Positions 1-7,877 of a stretch of 64,000 nt of DNA are shown here, one piece after another. The position numbers were made by a program, and so were the translations under genes. The DNA comes from Mangrovimicrobium sp048323675 (GTDB lineage Bacteria; Pseudomonadota; Gammaproteobacteria; Pseudomonadales; Halieaceae): positions 372,001-436,000 of the forward strand of contig NZ_JBLWFK010000004.1 in NCBI RefSeq assembly GCF_048323675.1. Reading direction: 5' to 3'. Numbering within the stretch: the stretch's first letter is position 1; each line of letters starts with the position of its first letter. Below the pieces are notes generated by a model. The model did not search any database. It saw only the letters and a list, made by a program, of their open reading frames with translations, and was not told where the DNA came from.

Positions 1-191
1 GCGGTTTGCGCCGGGCGCTCGATCACTACACGGCTGACTGAAGCGTTTTCCAGTGCCTTCTCAATGTACTTGCGAACTTCCAGGTCAGTAATCAACTGCT
101 TGGAGTAGTTCTTGCTGTCGGCATACCAGATCGAGTTGTGATCCTTGACGATACCCAGACGGATTCCGACGGGATGTACTTTCTGACCCAT
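1..191 (-). CDS. rpsC: 30S ribosomal protein S3, N-terminal part (cut by window edge)
   Basis: Component of the 30S head at the mRNA entry site. The visible first 63 residues begin MGQKVHPVGIRLG, the hallmark S3 N-terminus, and run through the helix (TDLEVRKYIEKAL) that precedes the KH domain. The ATG is at 189-191 on the minus strand, 15 nt downstream of the rplV stop, in the standard S10-operon order rplV-rpsC. The C-terminal part, with the rest of the KH domain, lies outside the window. Identity is certain; only the length cannot be judged. Confidence 0.97.
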   Translation of the reverse strand, partial: MGQKVHPVGIRLGIVKDHNSIWYADSKNYSKQLITDLEVRKYIEKALENASVSRVVIERPAQT

Positions 192-206
192 GGTCGTCTC
201 CTTTCC

Positions 207-545
207 TTAGCCTTCGCCGTCTGCAACTTTCACAGTAATGTGACAGCTACGCTTGAAAATACGGTCTGCGCGACCCTTGGCACGGGGGCGCAGGCGCTTC
301 ATAGTCATGCCTTCGTCGACGAAGATGGTGGACACTTTCAGTTCGTCCACATCGGCGCCTTCGTTGTTCTCGGCATTGGCGATTGCAGAGTCGAGAACCT
401 TCTTGACGATCTGCGCCGCTTTCTTGTTGCTGAACTCCAGCAGGTTCAGCGCTTCTTCCACAGGCTTGCCGCGGACCTGGTCAGCGACCAGGCGGGCTTT
501 CTGCGCTGAGATGCGCGCGCCTTTCAGTCTTGCTGCTACTTCCAT
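207..545 (-). CDS. rplV: 50S ribosomal protein L22
   Basis: Large-subunit protein whose extended beta-hairpin lines the nascent-chain exit tunnel. The 112 residues match the family length (E. coli 110). They include the N-terminal block ARISAQKARLVADQVRGKPV and the hairpin tip MTMKRLRPRAKGRADRIFKRSCHI, where macrolide-resistance changes occur in other species; nothing unusual is visible there. It sits between rpsS and rpsC with gaps of 24 and 15 nt and is cotranscribed with the S10 operon. Confidence 0.98.
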   Translation of the reverse strand: MEVAARLKGARISAQKARLVADQVRGKPVEEALNLLEFSNKKAAQIVKKVLDSAIANAENNEGADVDELKVSTIFVDEGMTMKRLRPRAKGRADRIFKRSCHITVKVADGEG

Positions 546-569
546 TTCCTCAACCTCTCAACGCGGCGC

Positions 570-845
570 TTAGCGCTTCGCCTTCTTGTCTACAATGTGG
601 CCCTTGAAGGTGCGCGTCACTGCAAACTCACCCAACTTGTGACCAACCATGTCCTCATTGATCAGGACAGGTACATGCTGACGGCCGTTGTGCACGGCGA
701 TGGTCAGGCCGACCATGTCCGGAGAGACCATCGAACGACGTGACCAGGTCTTGATCGGACGGCGATCGTTGGCTTCGACAGCGGCTTCTACCTTCTTCAT
801 CAGGTGCAGGTCGATAAAAGGACCTTTCTTCAGTGAACGCGGCAC
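570..845 (-). CDS. rpsS: 30S ribosomal protein S19
   Basis: Protein of the 30S head that forms a complex with S13 near the A site. The 91-aa product begins MPRSLKKGPFID and contains the conserved RPIKTWSRRS and NGRQHVPVLINEDMVGHKLGEF blocks. Length is normal for the family (E. coli 92). It lies 37 nt after rplB and 24 nt before rplV, the universal S10-operon order, so it is translated from the same polycistronic mRNA. Confidence 0.98.
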   Translation of the reverse strand: MPRSLKKGPFIDLHLMKKVEAAVEANDRRPIKTWSRRSMVSPDMVGLTIAVHNGRQHVPVLINEDMVGHKLGEFAVTRTFKGHIVDKKAKR

Positions 846-882
846 AATCTGTTTCCTCTACTCTCGATTCTTACGATCGCAA

Positions 883-1710
883 TTACTTTTTCCCGCGACG
901 GCGCACAATCAGCTTGTCAGTGCGCTTGTTCTTGCGGGTCTTGTAGCCTTTGGTCGGGGTACCCCAGGGGCTGACCGGGTGACGGCCACCGGAAGTACGA
1001 CCCTCACCACCACCATGCGGGTGATCGACCGGGTTCATCGCCACACCACGAACCGTGGGGCGAACACCGCGCCAGCGTGCAGCACCGGCCTTGCCGAGCT
1101 TGCGCAGGCTGTGCTCACTGTTGGACACCTCACCCATGGTCGCGCGGCAGTCCACCAGCACCTTGCGCATCTCACCGGAGCGCAGGCGGAGGGTGGCGTA
1201 CTGGCCTTCACGCGCTACCAGCTGTACAGAGGCACCGGCGGAACGCGCGATCTGGGCGCCTTTGCCGGGCTTCAGTTCCACACCGTGCACAACACTACCC
1301 ACGGGGATGTTGCGCAGCGGCAGGCAGTTGCCGACCTTGATCGGGGCTGCGGCGCCGGACTGGACCACGTCACCTGCCTGCACGCCCTTGGGAGCGATGA
1401 TGTAGCGACGCTCGCCATCCTTGTACAACAGCAGCGCAATGTGCGCGGAGCGGTTCGGATCGTATTCCAGGCGCTCTACGCGCGCAGGAATGCTGTCCTT
1501 GTTGCGCTTGAAATCGATAATCCGGTAATGCTGCTTGTGACCACCACCCACGTGACGGGTAGTGATACGGCCCTTGTTGTTACGACCACCGTTGCGGCTC
1601 TGCTTTTCCAGCAGGGGCGCGTGCGGTGCACCTTTGTGCAGGCTCGTCTCAACAACACGGACAACGTGGCGACGACCGGGCGAAGTTGGTTTGCTCTTCA
1701 GAACTGCCAT
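883..1710 (-). CDS. rplB: 50S ribosomal protein L2
   Basis: One of the most conserved large-subunit proteins, needed for subunit association and close to the peptidyl-transferase centre. The 275 residues start MAVLKSKPTSPGRRHVV. The C-terminal motif VAMNPVDHPHGGGEGR carries the conserved histidine of the bacterial family. Length fits (E. coli 273). It follows rplW by 14 nt and precedes rpsS by 37 nt. The long plus-strand open frame over the same bases is a GC-rich shadow. Confidence 0.98.
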   Translation of the reverse strand: MAVLKSKPTSPGRRHVVRVVETSLHKGAPHAPLLEKQSRNGGRNNKGRITTRHVGGGHKQHYRIIDFKRNKDSIPARVERLEYDPNRSAHIALLLYKDGERRYIIAPKGVQAGDVVQSGAAAPIKVGNCLPLRNIPVGSVVHGVELKPGKGAQIARSAGASVQLVAREGQYATLRLRSGEMRKVLVDCRATMGEVSNSEHSLRKLGKAGAARWRGVRPTVRGVAMNPVDHPHGGGEGRTSGGRHPVSPWGTPTKGYKTRKNKRTDKLIVRRRGKK

Positions 1711-1724
1711 TTTGATCCGACTCC

Positions 1725-2021
1725 TTACTCTACTGCCGCAAAGTCGATATCCTGACCTTGCTCCAGTCGTACATATGCCTTTTTCCAGGTCGGCTTGCTG
1801 GCGTAGCCGTAACGGTTACGCTTGACCTTGCCCTTGACCTTCAGGGTCTGCACGCTGTCCACTTTTACCTTGAACAGCTGCTCAACCGACTTCTTGATCT
1901 CCAGCTTGGTCGCGTCTGGCGCAACCTTGAAGACGAACTGGTTGTTGGCATCGGCAGTGATCGCCGCCTTTTCAGATACGTGCGGACCTACCAGCACCTG
2001 GAATACGCGCTCGGGGTTCAT
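1725..2021 (-). CDS. rplW: 50S ribosomal protein L23
   Basis: Protein at the exit of the nascent peptide tunnel; docking site for trigger factor and SRP in the family. The 98-aa sequence starts MNPERVFQVLVGPHVSEKA and contains IKKSVEQLFKVKVDSVQTLKVKGK, the family core. The start overlaps the end of rplD by 4 nt (ATGA-type junction at 2018-2021), so translation of L4 and L23 is probably coupled. Length is normal (E. coli 100). Confidence 0.98.
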   Translation of the reverse strand: MNPERVFQVLVGPHVSEKAAITADANNQFVFKVAPDATKLEIKKSVEQLFKVKVDSVQTLKVKGKVKRNRYGYASKPTWKKAYVRLEQGQDIDFAAVE

Positions 2022-2635
2022 GCCAGCATCTCCTCAATCTTCTTCACAGCGTCAACCGTGACTACCACTTTCTCGTGGGAGATCAGGCTGACCGGATCCA
2101 CGCCGTTCACGTCACGCACGTCAACCTTGTGCAGGTTGCGCGCCGCGAGGTACAGGTTTTCACCGACTTCAGCGGACACGATCAGTGCGTTGTCCAGTCC
2201 GTACTCGCCGAGCTGCTTGACCAGCAGTTTGGTCTTGGGCTGCTCGAGGTCGAGGTTCTCCACGACGACCAGGCGATCCTGACGGGCCAGTTCCGACATG
2301 ATGGTGCGCAGTGCCGCGCGGTACATCTTGCGGTTAACTTTTTGCGAGTGATCCTGGGGCTTGGCCGCGAAGGTCACGCCACCGGTACGCCAGATCGGCG
2401 AACGGATGGTACCTGCGCGAGCACGACCGGTGCCCTTCTGACGCCAGGGCTTCTTGCCACCACCGGAGACCTCGGAACGGGTCTTCTGGGCACGGGTACC
2501 CTGACGGGCGCCGGCCAGATAGGCGGTCACAACCTGGTGAACCAGATCCTCGTTGTACTCTTTAGCGAAAGCGACATCGGACACGGAGACTTTACCCGCA
2601 TCGACATTGCCCGGCTTCACAACATTCAATTCCAC
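2018..2635 (-). CDS. rplD: 50S ribosomal protein L4
   Basis: Large-subunit protein with a globular domain and an extended loop that reaches the exit tunnel; in E. coli L4 is also the autogenous repressor of the S10 operon. The 205-aa product contains the loop block TRAQKTRSEVSGGGKKPWRQKG followed by GRARAGTIRSPIWRTGG. It starts 18 nt after the rplC stop and overlaps rplW by 4 nt. Whether it represses this operon as in E. coli is open, because the leader upstream of rpsJ is short here. Confidence 0.98.
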   Translation of the reverse strand: MELNVVKPGNVDAGKVSVSDVAFAKEYNEDLVHQVVTAYLAGARQGTRAQKTRSEVSGGGKKPWRQKGTGRARAGTIRSPIWRTGGVTFAAKPQDHSQKVNRKMYRAALRTIMSELARQDRLVVVENLDLEQPKTKLLVKQLGEYGLDNALIVSAEVGENLYLAARNLHKVDVRDVNGVDPVSLISHEKVVVTVDAVKKIEEMLA

Positions 2636-2653
2636 GTTAGAAACCCCCTAACC

Positions 2654-3289
2654 TTATGCCTTGACGCTCGGGCGCACGATAACCTGACCACCGGGAGCAC
2701 CGGGAACAGCACCCTTGATGAGCAGCAGATTGCGCTCTGCATCGACACGCACGACTTCCAGGCCCTGGGTAGTAACCTGTTCGGCACCCATGTGACCGGC
2801 CATTTTCTTGCCCTTGAACACCCGACCGGGCGTCTGGCACTGACCAATGGAACCCGGCGCACGGTGCGACAGGGAGTTACCGTGGGTAGCGTCCTGGGTG
2901 CGGAAGTTCCAGCGCTTGACCGCGCCCTGGAAGCCCTTACCTTTGGATTTACCCGCCACATCAACGATCTGGCCGGCTTCGAAACGCGCAACAGTCAGCT
3001 CAGCACCAACCTCGAACGCCTCATCGGCGTCTTCCAGGCGGAACTCCCACAGACCGCTTCCTGCCTCAACACCCGCCTTGGCGAAGTGTCCGGCTTCGGA
3101 TTTACTCACTTTTGAGGCCTTGCGGTTGCCCGCAGTGACCTGAATCGCCCGATAACCATCGGTTTCGAGCTCTTTGATTTGAGTAACGCGGTTTGGAGAA
3201 ACCTCCACTACGGTTACTGGAATGGATGCGCCGTCTTCGGTAAACACGCGGGTCATACCGGACTTACGGCCGACTAAGCCAATAGCCAT
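2654..3289 (-). CDS. rplC: 50S ribosomal protein L3
   Basis: Early-assembly large-subunit protein reaching the peptidyl-transferase centre. The 211 residues begin MAIGLVGRKSGMTRVFTEDG, a family signature. They contain the central loop block GTSKGKGFQG-like (SKGKGFQGAVKRWNF) and DATHGNSLSHRAPGSIGQCQTPGRVFKGKKMAGHMG, which includes the glutamine that PrmB methylates in relatives. It is separated from rpsJ by an unusually long 129-nt spacer, compared with 4-37 nt elsewhere in this operon. Confidence 0.98.
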   Translation of the reverse strand: MAIGLVGRKSGMTRVFTEDGASIPVTVVEVSPNRVTQIKELETDGYRAIQVTAGNRKASKVSKSEAGHFAKAGVEAGSGLWEFRLEDADEAFEVGAELTVARFEAGQIVDVAGKSKGKGFQGAVKRWNFRTQDATHGNSLSHRAPGSIGQCQTPGRVFKGKKMAGHMGAEQVTTQGLEVVRVDAERNLLLIKGAVPGAPGGQVIVRPSVKA

Positions 3290-3418
3290 TTTGCTAACCT
3301 CTCAGTGTACGGGGCTGGTAACCCTCTATGGCCTTCCCCACCCGGCACCTGCCGCTGTGGGTCTGTTACACACCCGGCAGCTGGCTAGCGACCGGGCAGG
3401 TCTTGTTACGAAATTTCG
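3290..3418 (-). other. Long rpsJ-rplC intercistronic spacer
   Basis: A 129-nt untranslated segment inside an otherwise tightly packed ribosomal operon. Just after the rpsJ stop lies a 12-bp palindrome (ACGAAATTTCGT, 3408-3419). Further in, CCCGG and CCGGG segments (around 3376-3396) could form a GC-rich stem. No U-run follows, so it does not look like a full terminator. It could be an mRNA-processing or regulatory site. Confidence 0.45.
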
Positions 3419-3730
3419 TTAACCAAGACTAATCTGTACTTCTACACCTGCTGCCAGGTCGAGTTTCATCAGGGCATCTACCGTCTTTTCAGTCGGTTCA
3501 ACGATGTCCAACAGACGCTTGTGGGTACGAATTTCGTACTGGTCACGTGCATCTTTGTTAACGTGCGGTGAAATCAGCACGGTGTATTTCTCCTTCCGGG
3601 TAGGAAGGGGGATCGGACCCCGGACCTGGGCGCCTGTACGACGCGCAGTTTCGACGATTTCCTGAGTCGATGAATCGATCAGCTTATGGTCGAAAGCCTT
3701 GAGGCGGATACGAATACGCTGGTTCTGCAC
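3419..3730 (-). CDS. rpsJ: 30S ribosomal protein S10
   Basis: Protein of the 30S head; as NusE it also joins the antitermination complex with NusB. From the GTG at 3728-3730 the protein is 103 aa and reads (M)QNQRIRIRLKAFDHK..., exactly the family start and length. An upstream in-frame ATG at 3826 would add 32 non-homologous residues and overlap the -35 element, so it is rejected. A GGAG lies about 10 nt upstream of the GTG. First gene of the operon; there is no tuf upstream as in most relatives. Confidence 0.97.
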   Translation of the reverse strand: MQNQRIRIRLKAFDHKLIDSSTQEIVETARRTGAQVRGPIPLPTRKEKYTVLISPHVNKDARDQYEIRTHKRLLDIVEPTEKTVDALMKLDLAAGVEVQISLG

Positions 3731-3797
3731 CTGACCTAACTCCAATGAATAAAAAACCAGAGGCCCGCAAAGGAACCCCCCGAAAAAAGAGACGCGA

Positions 3798-3826
3798 ATT
3801 CTAATTACCGCCCCAAGTTGTGTCAA
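3798..3826 (-). promoter_or_regulatory. Sigma-70 promoter of the S10 operon
   Basis: On the minus strand a perfect -35 TTGACA (3821-3826) is followed after exactly 17 bp by -10 TAGAAT (3798-3803). Transcription should start near 3790, giving a leader of only about 60 nt before the rpsJ GTG, much shorter than the roughly 170-nt regulatory leader of the E. coli S10 operon. Confidence 0.85.
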
Positions 3827-4005
3827 GGCGGTTTGCGGACAATTTTTCGGAATTCTGCCAGCCCGGGAAGCGCTGGCGTTACAGGGCGCGAACTATACCT
3901 GAAATCCGGGCCTGTGCCAGCCCGCGCAGTGGTAAAAATTGCGCATTTGGCAACTGCAGTTCGTGTCAGCGCCTCCCGGCGGGATCGGATTGCCGGGAAA
4001 GGCCG

Positions 4006-4320
4006 CTAATCAGCGCAATTGACGCAACGGGTTGCCTCGGGGAGCGCACGCAGGCGCGGCAGGCCAATATCCTCGCCACAGACCTCGCACTCGCCATAGG
4101 TGCCCTCGGCGATTTTATCCAGCGCTACCTGGATGGAATGCAGCGACAGCCGGGTTTCATTGCCGATGGCGTCAACCACCTCGTCATTTTCACGTTCCTG
4201 GGCCTGCTCGGCGGAATCGCCCGAGTGCTCGCGGGTGACATCGCGCTTGATACTGTGCAGCCGTGACTGCATCTGCGCCAGGCGGGCTTCCAGCTCCGCC
4301 CTGAGTTCCTCGTATGCCAT
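4006..4320 (-). CDS. DksA/TraR-family C4 zinc-finger protein
   Basis: Short (104 aa) member of the DksA/TraR family, whose founders bind the RNA polymerase secondary channel. The C-terminal half has the four-cysteine finger C-E-V-C ... C-V-N-C within CEVCGEDIGLPRLRALPEATRC. The N-terminal half is a predicted coiled coil (LRAELEARLAQMQSRLHSIKRD). It lacks the longer N-terminus of canonical DksA (about 150 aa), so it resembles the YbiI/TraR-like short group; the role in stringent control is inferred only. The ATG at 4320 follows GGGAG by 5 nt. It is encoded directly upstream of the S10 promoter on the same strand. Confidence 0.85.
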   Translation of the reverse strand: MAYEELRAELEARLAQMQSRLHSIKRDVTREHSGDSAEQAQERENDEVVDAIGNETRLSLHSIQVALDKIAEGTYGECEVCGEDIGLPRLRALPEATRCVNCAD

Positions 4321-4494
4321 AGCATCTCCCAACCCGGGTAATTGGCCTCAAATTCCTCGCAGTCCGCCGCAGAACCGCCCCTCACCGGGAACCATTCTGG
4401 CAAACTGGTAACTACTACTATTATATCGCTGGTCGGCAGACCGGAGACTGCCCACAGCCAGACTATACCTGCCACCCGGAACAGAGGACAACCG

Positions 4495-4896
4495 ATGAGC
4501 AACTCCCGCGACAGCCACTCCGTACTGATGGGTTACCTGCTATGGATATTCGGCTTTATGGGCGCACACCGCTTCTTCTACGGCCGCCAGATCACCGGCG
4601 CCATCTGGTTTTTCACCCTCGGCCTGTTTTTTATCGGCTGGATCATCGACCTGCTGCTGATTCCGGGCATGGCGCGCGATGCCGACGACCGCTATATCCC
4701 GGGTCCGGTGGACTACAACCTGAGCTGGATACTGCTGGTGTTTCTCGGGCTGTTCGGCGTACACCGGATGTACATGGGCAAGTGGATCACCGGCATCATC
4801 TACCTGTTTACCGCCGGCCTGTTCGGTATCGGCTGGCTGTGGGACCTGGTCACCCTCAACGAGCAGCTCTCCGAGGTCAACCGCGGTTACCGCTGA
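4495..4896 (+). CDS. TM2 domain-containing membrane protein
   Basis: Small inner-membrane protein of 133 aa with two TM2-type units. Unit one (about residues 9-55) has GYLLWIFGFMGAHRFFYGR followed by a second hydrophobic span. Unit two (about 80-120) has LVFLGLFGVHRMYMGKWITG and another span. The G-x-H-R-F/M-Y-x-G signature repeats in both halves. Start ATG 4495 was chosen because the protein then begins just before the first unit; the longer frame from 4342 adds non-homologous residues. Function of the family is not settled. Divergent from the DksA-type gene, convergent with prfC. Confidence 0.8.
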   Translation: MSNSRDSHSVLMGYLLWIFGFMGAHRFFYGRQITGAIWFFTLGLFFIGWIIDLLLIPGMARDADDRYIPGPVDYNLSWILLVFLGLFGVHRMYMGKWITGIIYLFTAGLFGIGWLWDLVTLNEQLSEVNRGYR

Positions 4897-4901
4897 GCGG
4901 C

Positions 4902-6479
4902 TCAGTGCTCCCGGGTGGCGCGGAACTGGATATCCGGCCAGCGCTCTTCCATCAGTGAGAGGTTGACCCGGGTCGGCGCCAGGTAGGTGAGGCAGCCGCC
5001 GCCGTCGATGGAAAGCTGGTCCGCGGCCTTCTTGCGGAACTCCTCCAGCTTGCGCGCGTCATCGCAGTAGACCCAGCGCGCGGTATAGACGCTGACCGGC
5101 TCGTAGATCGCCTCGACCTTGTACTCGTCCTTCAGGCGGTAGGACACCACCTCGAACTGCAGCTGGCCCACCGCGCCAACAATCAGGTCGGTGGAGCTGA
5201 TCGGCGCGAAGACCTGGGTCGAACCCTCTTCCGACAGCTGCTGCAGGCCTTTCTGCAGCTGCTTGGACTTCATCGGGTCCTTCAGGCGGATGCGCCGGAA
5301 CAGCTCGGGCGCGAAGTGCGGAATCCCGGTGAATTGCAGTTCCTCGCCCTCGGTAAAGGTGTCGCCGATCTGGATGGTGCCGTGGTTGTGCAGGCCGATG
5401 ATGTCGCCGGAGACCGCGGTCTCCACCATCACCCGCTCGCCGGCCTTGAAAGTCACCGCGTCGGCGATCTTCACGTCCTTGGCGATGCGGGTATGGCGCA
5501 TTTTCATGCCCTTCTCGTAGCGCCCGGAGCAGACCCGCAGGAAGGCGATGCGGTCGCGGTGGCGCGGGTCCATATTGGCCTGGATCTTGAAGACGAAGCC
5601 GCTGAAACCCTGTTCCGTGGCGCCGACGACGCGGCTGGTGGTTTCCCGGTCCTGGGGCGGCGGCGCCCACTCGACAAAATCATCGAGCATCTCGCGCACC
5701 CCGAAGTTGGCCAGTGCAGTGCCAAAGAACACCGGACTGAGCTTGCCCGCCAGGAACTGCTCGAGGTCGAAGGCGTGGCTGGCGCCCCGCACCAGCTCGA
5801 TCTCCTCGACGAAATCCTCGTAGTCGGCCCCCAGCAACTCGCGGGCCTCGGCGGAATCGATCCCGTCGATGCGTTTGTCGTCGGGCAGCACACTGCCCTG
5901 TCCGGGGGTATAGACATGAATGGTGTCGGTATAGAGGTTGTAGACCCCCTTGAACAGGCTGCCCATGCCGATCGGCCAGTTGATCGGCGCACCCTGGATG
6001 GCGAGGACCTCCTCGATCTCGTCCAGCAGCTCGATCGGGTCGCGGATGTCCCGGTCCATCTTGTTGACGAAGCTGAAGATCGGGGTGTCGCGCAGGCGGC
6101 AGACGTTCATCAGCTTGATGGTGCGGTCTTCCACGCCCTTGGCGCCGTCGATCACCATCAGCGCGGAGTCCACCGCGGTGAGGGTGCGGTAGGTATCCTC
6201 GGAGAAATCCTCGTGCCCCGGGGTATCCAGCAGGTTGACCGTGCGGTCGTGGTAGGGGAACTGCATCACCGAGGAAGTCACGGAAATACCCCGCTCCTGC
6301 TCCATGCTCATCCAGTCCGAGGTCGCGTGTGGACCGCGCTTGCCCTTGACACTGCCCGCCACCTGGATCGCCTGGCCGAGCAGCAGCAGCTTCTCGGTAA
6401 TCGTGGTCTTACCGGCATCCGGGTGCGAGATGATCGCGAAGGTGCGCCGCGAAGCAATGGCTTTGTCGAGATCGGACAT
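4902..6479 (-). CDS. prfC: Peptide chain release factor 3
   Basis: GTPase that recycles RF1/RF2 after termination. From ATG 6479 the protein has 525 aa (E. coli 529). G1 is SHPDAGKTTITEK at about residues 18-30, G3 is DTPGHEDFSEDTYRT, G4 is NKMD. The stretch VKGKRGPHATSDWMSMEQERGISVTSSVMQF is typical of RF3 rather than EF-G. The longer frame to 6608 adds 43 residues that would run back through the -10 element and is rejected. Convergent with the TM2 gene (5 nt apart) and divergent from regB. Confidence 0.95.
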   Translation of the reverse strand: MSDLDKAIASRRTFAIISHPDAGKTTITEKLLLLGQAIQVAGSVKGKRGPHATSDWMSMEQERGISVTSSVMQFPYHDRTVNLLDTPGHEDFSEDTYRTLTAVDSALMVIDGAKGVEDRTIKLMNVCRLRDTPIFSFVNKMDRDIRDPIELLDEIEEVLAIQGAPINWPIGMGSLFKGVYNLYTDTIHVYTPGQGSVLPDDKRIDGIDSAEARELLGADYEDFVEEIELVRGASHAFDLEQFLAGKLSPVFFGTALANFGVREMLDDFVEWAPPPQDRETTSRVVGATEQGFSGFVFKIQANMDPRHRDRIAFLRVCSGRYEKGMKMRHTRIAKDVKIADAVTFKAGERVMVETAVSGDIIGLHNHGTIQIGDTFTEGEELQFTGIPHFAPELFRRIRLKDPMKSKQLQKGLQQLSEEGSTQVFAPISSTDLIVGAVGQLQFEVVSYRLKDEYKVEAIYEPVSVYTARWVYCDDARKLEEFRKKAADQLSIDGGGCLTYLAPTRVNLSLMEERWPDIQFRATREH

Positions 6480-6504
6480 CGTGGGGTTCCGCCAAAAAGC
6501 GCGG

Positions 6505-6510
6505 ATTATA
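6505..6510 (-). promoter_or_regulatory. -10 element of prfC
   Basis: Perfect TATAAT on the minus strand 26 bp upstream of the prfC ATG. The hexamer 17 bp upstream (TTCCGG) is a poor -35, so promoter strength cannot be judged. Confidence 0.5.
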
Positions 6511-6583
6511 CGCGCTCGCCAGCCGCTCCGGAATGCCGCCTGCCGCGACAATCTGCCACTGCCACCGGGCCGCCTGTCGCCGC

Positions 6584-6589
6584 TATAAT
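6584..6589 (+). promoter_or_regulatory. -10 element of regB, implying a nearly leaderless mRNA
   Basis: Perfect TATAAT ends only 12 bp before the regB ATG (6602) and 6 bp before an in-frame GTG (6596). Transcription would begin about at the start codon, and no ribosome-binding site is visible. A weak -35 candidate CTGCCA lies at 6559-6564 (19-bp spacer). Confidence 0.5.
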
Positions 6590-6601
6590 CGCCGGGTGAC
6601 C

Positions 6602-7876
6602 ATGCCATTCGCCCAGACCAGCTACTCCCCCAGCCTCGACAACCTGCGCAGCCTGCTGCTCATGCGCTGCGTGGCCCTGCTCGGCCAGACCGGGGTACTC
6701 GCCTGGGTACTCGGCGTCAGCCGCACTTCTGACAACCTCGTGGGACTGGGCGCGAGCCTGGCCGGCTTTGCGCTGCTGACCCTGCTCAGCTTCTGGCGGC
6801 TGGGCCGGCGCTGGCCGGTATCGGATATGGAATTCCTGGTCCAGTTTCTCCTCGATATCGCCGGCTGGAGTGCGCTCATGTACTTCACCGGCGGCGCCGG
6901 CAACCCGTTTATCTCCTACTATATCGTGCCGCTGGTGGCCTCCGCTGCGCTGCTGCCCTGGCGCTATACCTGGCTGGTCGCCGGGGCCGCGCTGGGCGCC
7001 TACAGCCTGCTGCTGTACCACTACCGCCCCTTTCCCCTGTTCTCGCCCTACGCCGGCCACGGCCACGAGATGGGGGGCCGGGCCCATGTGCTCGGCATGT
7101 GGTTCAACTTCCTGTTCAGCGCCGCCCTGATCACTTTTTTCGTGGTGCGCATGGCTGCCCAGCTGCGCCTGCAGGACGCCCGCGCCAATGCCCAGCGCGA
7201 ACAGCGCCTGCGCCACGACCAGATCCTCGCCGTTGCCAGCCTGGCCGCCGGCACCGCCCACGAACTCGGCACCCCCCTGACCACCATGACCGTACTGCTG
7301 GATGAAATGCTGGCGGACCCAGCTCTCACCCCCACCCAGCGCGGCGACTGCGAGACCCTGCGCTTCCAGCTCGACCAGTGCCGCCACACGCTGGCCAGCC
7401 TCACCCGGACCGCCCAAGCGGCGGACAGCGACCAGCGGCAAAACACCGCCGCGGACCAGTTTGTCGAACAGTGCGTGCGCCGCTGGTCGGTGCGCAGGCC
7501 CGGGGTCAGCTACGGGATTGAATACGACAGCGAAGGCAGGCCGCCGGCAATTTCCGTGGACTCGACCCTGGGCCAGGCGCTGGAAAACCTGCTCAATAAC
7601 GCCGCGGACGCCGGTTCGCCGCGGGTACAGGTGACGCTCGGCTGGAATGCCCGCGAATGCCATATTGCCGTGCGCGACTGGGGCCGCGGCGTCGCCGCGG
7701 AGATCCTGGAGACCCTCGGCAAGCCGGTCATCCATGCCAGCCGCAGCGGGCTGGGCATCGGCCTGCTACTCAGCCACGCTACCGTCGAGCGCTTCGGCGG
7801 CCGGCTGGAACTGCGCAACGCGGCGGATGGCGGGGCCATCGCCACCCTGACCCTGCCACTGGCGGGTGAGGTGTAA
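6602..7876 (+). CDS. regB: Redox-sensing sensor histidine kinase RegB/PrrB
   Basis: Membrane kinase that couples the quinone-pool redox state to transcription through RegA. Of 424 residues, about 1-190 hold six predicted membrane segments. The quinone-binding heptapeptide GGAGNPF is at 97-103. The H-box AAGTAHELGTPL puts the phosphorylated histidine at 220, and a cysteine (C260, in LDQCRHTL) lies exactly 40 residues later, the same spacing as H225 and redox-active C265 of Rhodobacter RegB. The N-box (ENLLNNAADAG) and G-boxes complete the ATPase domain. One base separates its stop from the regA ATG. No senC/cox gene is adjacent. Confidence 0.92.
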   Translation: MPFAQTSYSPSLDNLRSLLLMRCVALLGQTGVLAWVLGVSRTSDNLVGLGASLAGFALLTLLSFWRLGRRWPVSDMEFLVQFLLDIAGWSALMYFTGGAGNPFISYYIVPLVASAALLPWRYTWLVAGAALGAYSLLLYHYRPFPLFSPYAGHGHEMGGRAHVLGMWFNFLFSAALITFFVVRMAAQLRLQDARANAQREQRLRHDQILAVASLAAGTAHELGTPLTTMTVLLDEMLADPALTPTQRGDCETLRFQLDQCRHTLASLTRTAQAADSDQRQNTAADQFVEQCVRRWSVRRPGVSYGIEYDSEGRPPAISVDSTLGQALENLLNNAADAGSPRVQVTLGWNARECHIAVRDWGRGVAAEILETLGKPVIHASRSGLGIGLLLSHATVERFGGRLELRNAADGGAIATLTLPLAGEV

Positions 7877-7877
7877 C

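Noticed and set aside
3731..3826. 32-residue N-terminal extension of S10 from the ATG at 3826
   Set aside because: The codons would overlap the -35/-10 promoter and the residues match no S10; the GTG at 3730 gives the exact family length.
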